From NCBI RefSeq assembly GCF_040783975.1, contig NZ_CP160631.1:2914001-2978000 (forward strand): a stretch of 64,000 nucleotides of DNA, in the 5' to 3' direction. Source of the stretch: Pantoea sp. Ep11b. GTDB taxonomy: Bacteria > Pseudomonadota > Gammaproteobacteria > Enterobacterales > Enterobacteriaceae. This document shows, piece by piece, positions 59,426 to 64,000 of the stretch (positions are counted from its first letter, which is position 1; every line of letters starts with the position of its first letter). The notes below the pieces were generated by a model. It did not search any database and was not told the DNA's origin. It was given only the letters and a program-made list of their open reading frames with translations. The position numbers and the translations under genes were made by a program.

Positions 59426-60394
59426 ATGACACGCGTTAATCTGATCACCGGTTTTCTGGGCAGCGGAAAAACCACGCTGCTCTGCCATCTTCTGGCCGCC
59501 CGGCCGCAGAACGAAAAGTGGGCGGTGCTGGTCAACGAATTTGGCGAGATCGGAATCGATGGTGCGCTGCTGGCCGATCGCGGCGCAACCGTTAAAGAGA
59601 TCCCCGGCGGCTGCCTGTGCTGCGTGAATGGTCTGCCGCTGCAGGTCGGGCTGAATCTGCTGCTGAAAGATAAGCCCGACCGGCTGCTGATTGAGCCTAC
59701 CGGCCTCGGTCATCCGCGCCGGGTGCTGGAAATACTGAAGTCCCCGGTCTATCAGACCTGGCTGCAGCTCAATGCCACCCTGACGCTGCTTGATCCCCGT
59801 CAGCTCACCGATCCGCGTATCGCAGCCAATGAAAACTTTCGCGATCAGCTGGCGGCCGCCGATATCATCATCGCCAGCAAGCGCGATAGCTGGGACACGC
59901 AGGATCGCCAGCGGCTGACTGAGTGGCTGCAGCAGAGCCAGCCGCCACGTCCCGTGACAGAAACAGAATTTGGCCGCATCCCCCTTCATCTGCTGGATGC
60001 GCCCCATCAGCCTCGCGCGCTTCCCCTTCCGCACCATCATTATCCGGCCGTGCCCGCCAGCGGCGTAGCGGCGCTGCGGCTGACGGGTGGCGCGCGCTGG
60101 CGCCGGTCGCTGAATCAGGGCCAGGGCTACAGCGCCTGCGGCTGGCTGTTTGATGGCGACACGCTGTTCGACAGCGCCGCCCTGCTGGCGTGGGCGCAGC
60201 AGGCGCAGGTTGATCGGATAAAAGGGGTGATGCGCACGGCCGAAGGCACAATGCGTATTAACGGCGAGGCAAAAGCGCTGCACAGTGAAACCTCTGCTGT
60301 GTCGCCACCCGATAGCCGTATTGAAGTCATTCATTCTCAGCAGGCTGACTGGAATCGACTACAATCGGCGTTGTTGAAGTGCCGTTTACGCTAG
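59426..60394 (+). CDS. yeiR: YeiR, COG0523 zinc-binding GTPase
   Basis: A 322-residue G3E GTPase. Walker A is GFLGSGKTTLL at residues 8-18, the metal motif GGCLCC lies near residues 63-68, and LIEPTGLGHP precedes the GTPase body. A CobW C-terminal domain follows about residue 225. E. coli YeiR binds zinc and is thought to act as a metallochaperone or in metal homeostasis. Same strand as efpL and lpxT. Confidence 0.92.
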   Translation: MTRVNLITGFLGSGKTTLLCHLLAARPQNEKWAVLVNEFGEIGIDGALLADRGATVKEIPGGCLCCVNGLPLQVGLNLLLKDKPDRLLIEPTGLGHPRRVLEILKSPVYQTWLQLNATLTLLDPRQLTDPRIAANENFRDQLAAADIIIASKRDSWDTQDRQRLTEWLQQSQPPRPVTETEFGRIPLHLLDAPHQPRALPLPHHHYPAVPASGVAALRLTGGARWRRSLNQGQGYSACGWLFDGDTLFDSAALLAWAQQAQVDRIKGVMRTAEGTMRINGEAKALHSETSAVSPPDSRIEVIHSQQADWNRLQSALLKCRLR

Positions 60395-60425
60395 TAAAGG
60401 TATTGTCGGCGGTTATTTTTTTGAA

Positions 60426-61145
60426 ATGAGTTTACTTATGCGCGCAACCCGCCTCGTTACCATCCTGCTGCTGAATGCACTGGGTGTAGTACTGTTTCTG
60501 TCCTGGTATCTGCCACCACAACATGGTTTCTGGTTCGGCATCGATAAAGCGATCTTTTATGGCTTCAATAACCAGATGGTGACTCATCCCCTGTTTGCCC
60601 TGATCGTCGCGATCACCAACTTCCGGGGTTTTGATGTGGTATCACTGCTGGCGATGGGCCTGCTCTATCTGTCGATCTGGCGTCAGGAGACACCGCCCGC
60701 TCGGCGCCGGATGCTGGCGATCGGCATCACCATGCTGCTGACGGCCGTTATCCTCAATCAATTGGGCCACCTGCTGCCGGTGAAGCATTCCAGCCCGACG
60801 CTGTTCTTTGAGAATGTGCATCGTGTCAGCGAACTCACCGGTATCCCGGCGAAGGATGCGTCGAAAGATAGCTTCCCTGGCGACCACGGTATGATGCTGA
60901 TTATTTTTGCCTGCTTTATCTGGCGTTATTTTGGTTTCAGCCGTTTTTTAATTGCCGCCGCCATTGTGGTGCTATTTTCGCTGCCGCGCGTTATGGCCGG
61001 TGCGCACTGGTTTACTGATATTGCCGTCGGATCGCTGTCGGTGGTATTGGTCGGGCTGAGCTGGTGGTTATTAACGCCAGCCAGCGACGTGCTGGTTAAC
61101 TGGTTTAATCGCAAATTACCGGGCAAATATAAGCCCGTGATGTAA
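60426..61145 (+). CDS. lpxT: LpxT (YeiU), lipid A 1-diphosphate synthase
   Basis: A 239-residue PAP2-superfamily inner-membrane enzyme with about six helices. It transfers phosphate from undecaprenyl diphosphate to the lipid A 1-phosphate on the periplasmic side. Catalytic motifs are KDASKDSFPGDHG and LPRVMAGAHWFTD. The annotated ATG lacks a clear ribosome-binding site; the second ATG, at 60438, is possible and would shorten the protein by four residues. Confidence 0.93.
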   Translation: MSLLMRATRLVTILLLNALGVVLFLSWYLPPQHGFWFGIDKAIFYGFNNQMVTHPLFALIVAITNFRGFDVVSLLAMGLLYLSIWRQETPPARRRMLAIGITMLLTAVILNQLGHLLPVKHSSPTLFFENVHRVSELTGIPAKDASKDSFPGDHGMMLIIFACFIWRYFGFSRFLIAAAIVVLFSLPRVMAGAHWFTDIAVGSLSVVLVGLSWWLLTPASDVLVNWFNRKLPGKYKPVM

Positions 61146-61150
61146 ATGAT

Positions 61151-61194
61151 AAGCGCGGTCGGTTTAATCATCCGCCACTGAACCGTCCGCGCTT
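61151..61194 (+). terminator. Imperfect hairpin after lpxT
   Basis: AAGCGCGG-T-CGGTT (61151-61164) pairs with AACCG-T-CCGCGCTT (61181-61194), with one T/T mismatch. No T tract follows. Confidence 0.4.
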
Positions 61195-61657
61195 ATAAGA
61201 AACACCCTCTCACTATTAGCCTGCTAATTAATATGACGAAAAGAAAAGGTTATCTTTTCCGCAGACCGGTTAAATAGTCATCATTCCCTGTTAATTCTTC
61301 AGAAAACCGCGAAAACGGGGCTATGCCCTGAATTGACGCCCGTTTCACCGCCTGTTCTCACCATCATTCGCTCACAATTGTCGCTAAATTAGTCATTGTG
61401 TTACGTTTTGATTCTCATCAAAAAAACCTATGTGAAATTGATTAAAAGCACTCGCCACGGCGTCTGTAATCAGTTAACCTCAGTCGCAGTGAGGCCACAG
61501 CGTCAGAAAAGCCAGTTTTTTTTACATTAAAATGTGTCCATTAACACATTTTAGTGATTAAGGATTTGTCTTAGTCTGTTTCGCTTATTAATCTCCCTGC
61601 TTTGTCATCTGGCTGGCGACAATTGTGTCGTAAGGAACCCGAAGGAAAACCCGAATA
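61195..61657. other. mepS upstream region with FNR-type box and palindrome
   Basis: No gene found. TTGATTCTCATCAA (61408-61421) fits the FNR consensus TTGAT-N4-ATCAA exactly. A run of eight T residues lies near 61516-61523. A 10-base perfect stem, TAAAATGTGT (61528-61537) with ACACATTTTA (61544-61553), follows. A -10-like TATTAA lies at 61586-61591. Which promoter drives mepS is not clear from sequence. Confidence 0.45.
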
Positions 61658-62233
61658 ATGGTCAAGTCTCAACCAATACTGAGATATATCTTGCGGATCG
61701 TGCCCGCACTGGCGCTGGCAACACTCCTCTCAGCATGTAGCAGTACCCATAGCAGTCAAAACGCGAATAACGAGAATCATGAAGTTAACAACCAGAATGG
61801 TTTTTTACTTCAGGCGTCTCAGGATGAGTTTGAAGAAATGGTGCGTAATGTCGACGTTAAGTCGCGCATCATGGAACAATACGCCGTCTGGAAAGGTGTG
61901 CGCTATCGCCTTGGTGGCGATACCAAACGCGGGATCGATTGTTCCGCCTTTGTTCAGCGCACCTTCCGCGATCAGTTTGGCTTAGAATTACCGCGCTCCA
62001 CCTCTGAGCAGCAGGACACCGGCAGAGAGATCACCCGCAGTAAACTGCGTCCTGGCGATCTGGTGATGTTCCGTGCTGGCTCCACCGGCCGCCATGTCGG
62101 CATCTATCTGGGCAATGACAACTTCGTTCATGCCTCCACCAGCAGTGGTGTGATGATCTCCAGCCTCAATGATGACTACTGGAAAAAGCGTTACCGTGAA
62201 GGACGCCGCGTGTTAAGCCGTAACCCGAGCTGA
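61658..62233 (+). CDS. mepS: MepS (Spr), murein DD-endopeptidase lipoprotein
   Basis: A 191-residue outer-membrane lipoprotein of the NlpC/P60 family that cuts D-Ala-mDAP crosslinks to allow cell-wall growth. Lipobox LLSAC gives lipidated Cys27. Catalytic Cys95 is in RGIDCSAF; His146 (GRHVGIY) and His158 (NFVHAS) complete the triad. The level of MepS is controlled by NlpI-Prc proteolysis in E. coli. A strong terminator follows. Confidence 0.96.
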   Translation: MVKSQPILRYILRIVPALALATLLSACSSTHSSQNANNENHEVNNQNGFLLQASQDEFEEMVRNVDVKSRIMEQYAVWKGVRYRLGGDTKRGIDCSAFVQRTFRDQFGLELPRSTSEQQDTGREITRSKLRPGDLVMFRAGSTGRHVGIYLGNDNFVHASTSSGVMISSLNDDYWKKRYREGRRVLSRNPS

Positions 62234-62269
62234 CAATCACCTTCGATCTTCTCTCAGCCAGAGAACAGG

Positions 62270-62298
62270 AAACGCTGCCTATGCAGCGTTTTTTTTTG
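62270..62298 (+). terminator. Terminator of mepS
   Basis: AAACGCTGC pairs with GCAGCGTTT around CTAT, followed by a run of T residues. Confidence 0.94.
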
Positions 62299-62452
62299 CC
62301 TGTTCTGAGCGTCAGCGGTGACATAAGATAAAAGCATTGCATTTCAGATTATTAACGAGACATTACGGACGTTCTCGTTATATTCTCGGTCGCTTAAACC
62401 GAAGCAGTCGTGCGCAATAACATAATAATAATTTGATCAGGGGAAGCACCTC

Positions 62453-64000
62453 ATGCCACTGTCGGGGGCGCTGCGGCGCCACACCAACTATCCTCGCCGT
62501 ATCGCATGGAGTAGCGCGATGGCGGGCGGCTTATTTTTTCTGTTGTTTGCCGCACTGACGCTTCATCAGACCTGGCAAAAGCGCGAACGGCAGCATCAGC
62601 AGTTGCTGGAAAAAAGCCGTACGGCATTACAGCAGACGCTCTCTTCGCTGCTCAACAGTACCCTCAGCCCCCTGCTTCCGTTCACCCAGACCGCCTGCCA
62701 TACCATTAATCGTGAACTCACCTCACGCGCCGCCTTCGCCGGAAATCTCCGCGCCATCCTGCTGGTCAATAATGGCAACGCTTTCTGCTCCTCGGCGACC
62801 GGCAGCTTCAGTCTGCCGCTCAATGTGATTGCGCCGCAGAGTGATATTTCGCGCGATCTCGATCTGCGGCTGATGCCCGGCACGCCGCTGCAGCCCAATA
62901 AACCGGCGCTCGCACTGTGGATTAAAAATCCGGGCAACCTGCAGTCAGGCGTCTTCGCCACGCTGAATATCACGCTGGCGCCCTATCAGCTGATGGCGTC
63001 AACGCGGCCAGAGATCACCGGGGTGGCGCTGATCGACCCGCGCAGCGCCCTGACCAGCTGGCAGCCCGGTATCATCGAGCGTCAGAATCTGCCAGCGGCG
63101 CTGGATCAGCAGGCGCTGACAGGCTACCCGCTCCGGCTGGCGCTCTACGGCTCCACGCTGGCGTTCAGCGATTATCAGGCCATCCTGCTGAGCAGTCTGC
63201 TGCTGTCGCTGCTGGTGGCCGGGGCCTGCTGGCTGCTGCTGTCGATCTATCTGCGTCCGGGTAAAGAGCTGATTCAGGGCATGAAACGCGGCGAGTTTCA
63301 CGTTGAATATCAGCCGCTGGTGACCTCGCGCGATGGGCAGCCCTATGGGATGGAGGCATTACTCCGCTGGACCCATCCGACGAAGGGTGCGATTCCGCCC
63401 GATGTGTTTATTCACTATGCTGAGTCGCACGGCCTGATTATCCCCCTGACCCGGCATCTGTTTCAGCTGGTATCCCGCGATGCGCATCTGCTGTGCCATA
63501 CCATTCCCCGCCACGCCTGTCTCAGTCTCAACATTTCGCCTCTGCATCTGGCTGACAGCAGTTTCCGTCAGGATGTGCTGCGCTGGCTGGATACCATGCC
63601 TGCGGCTCACTTTAATTATGTGTTTGAGATCACCGAACGCGCGATGGTGCGCGACGACAATGTCGGCGAGCAGTTTGACTGGCTCCATCAGCAGCAGATC
63701 CATATCGCGATCGACGATTTCGGCACCGGTCACAGCGCGCTGATCTACCTGGAGCGTTATGCGTTTGATTACCTGAAAATCGATCGCGGCTTTGTTCAGA
63801 GTATCGGAACGGAGACGCTGACCTCACCGGTGCTGGATACCGTGCTACAGCTGGCGAAGAAACTGAACCTGAAGAGCGTGGCGGAAGGGGTCGAAACCGG
63901 CGAGCAGGCGGCCTGGCTGATCAATCGTGGTGTGACACATCTGCAGGGTTACATCTTCAGCCGTCCGCTGCGGCCGGAAACGCTGATAGACTATTTCCGG
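62453..64000 (+). CDS. pdeN: PdeN (Rtn), c-di-GMP phosphodiesterase with CSS and EAL domains (cut by window edge)
   Basis: 516 codons are open to the right edge with no stop; E. coli PdeN has 518, so only a few residues should be missing. A membrane helix (about 21-43) precedes a periplasmic CSS domain with Cys112-Ser-Ser (AFCSSATGS), then a second helix (about 240-262). The cytoplasmic EAL domain has GMEALLRW (Glu301), ITERAM, IDDFGTGHSAL and QGYIFSRPL, so it looks catalytically intact. CSS-domain enzymes are controlled by periplasmic redox and proteolysis. The ATG lies after GGGGAAG. Synteny with mepS is as in E. coli. Confidence 0.93.
   Translation, partial: MPLSGALRRHTNYPRRIAWSSAMAGGLFFLLFAALTLHQTWQKRERQHQQLLEKSRTALQQTLSSLLNSTLSPLLPFTQTACHTINRELTSRAAFAGNLRAILLVNNGNAFCSSATGSFSLPLNVIAPQSDISRDLDLRLMPGTPLQPNKPALALWIKNPGNLQSGVFATLNITLAPYQLMASTRPEITGVALIDPRSALTSWQPGIIERQNLPAALDQQALTGYPLRLALYGSTLAFSDYQAILLSSLLLSLLVAGACWLLLSIYLRPGKELIQGMKRGEFHVEYQPLVTSRDGQPYGMEALLRWTHPTKGAIPPDVFIHYAESHGLIIPLTRHLFQLVSRDAHLLCHTIPRHACLSLNISPLHLADSSFRQDVLRWLDTMPAAHFNYVFEITERAMVRDDNVGEQFDWLHQQQIHIAIDDFGTGHSALIYLERYAFDYLKIDRGFVQSIGTETLTSPVLDTVLQLAKKLNLKSVAEGVETGEQAAWLINRGVTHLQGYIFSRPLRPETLIDYFR

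Overview
The window looks like chromosomal DNA of an enterobacterium of the Pantoea/Erwinia group. Most genes follow, block by block, the order of the E. coli mdtABCD-baeSR to rtn region: mdtCD-baeSR-trhP-cyaR-yegS, thiMD, mrp-metG, yohJK-cdd-sanA, mglBAC-galS-yeiB-folE, yeiG, lysP-yeiE-yeiH-nfo-fruBKA, yeiW-efpL-yeiR-lpxT-mepS-pdeN. The family-level assignment is inference, resting on this backbone, on a KdgM-type porin and on plant-polysaccharide genes set into it. I see no rRNA, tRNA, insertion sequence, phage gene or CRISPR array.

Layout. 1-6.5 kb: end of the MdtABC efflux pump, MdtD, the BaeSR envelope-stress system, the tRNA hydroxylation protein TrhP, the CRP-dependent small RNA CyaR and the lipid kinase YegS. 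6.6-12.6 kb: a five-gene sugar-acid operon (rspA, rspB, a ydfJ-like transporter, a ydfI-like oxidoreductase and the repressor rspR) behind a perfect CRP site. 12.6-14.4 kb: thiMD with a TPP riboswitch. 14.8-23.1 kb: an accessory locus that appears to take up and degrade acidic xylo-oligosaccharides (aldouronates). It has a XylR-type regulator, a KdgM-type porin, a GH3 glycosidase, a GPH-family symporter and a GH67 alpha-glucuronidase. 23.1-24.0 kb: almost gene-free, but with an FNR-like box and a textbook NarL/NarP 7-2-7 site ahead of a possible 65-residue ORF.

24-35.4 kb: ahpCF, a GNAT acetyltransferase, mrp, metG, yohJK, cdd, maeA and sanA. 35.4 kb: a MITE-like inverted repeat. 35.7-42.7 kb: the mgl galactose transporter with galS, yeiB and folE. 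42.8-47.1 kb: an MFS/LysR divergent pair, then formaldehyde detoxification genes (frmA, yeiG). 47.2-49.1 kb: a Fur-box-linked two-gene iron ABC transporter with no binding protein. 49.2-58.2 kb: lysP, yeiE, a DUF1232 gene, yeiH, nfo and the Cra-controlled fruBKA operon. 58.4-64 kb: yeiW, efpL, yeiR, lpxT, mepS and most of pdeN, which runs off the right edge.

Working together: carbon supply is the main theme. CRP-type sites precede rspA, the porin gene, the alpha-glucuronidase operon, mglB, galS, cdd and cyaR. The aldouronate locus is the most distinctive part: the porin would admit acidic oligosaccharides, the symporter would move them to the cytoplasm, and the two unsecreted glycosidases would release (methyl)glucuronate and xylose.
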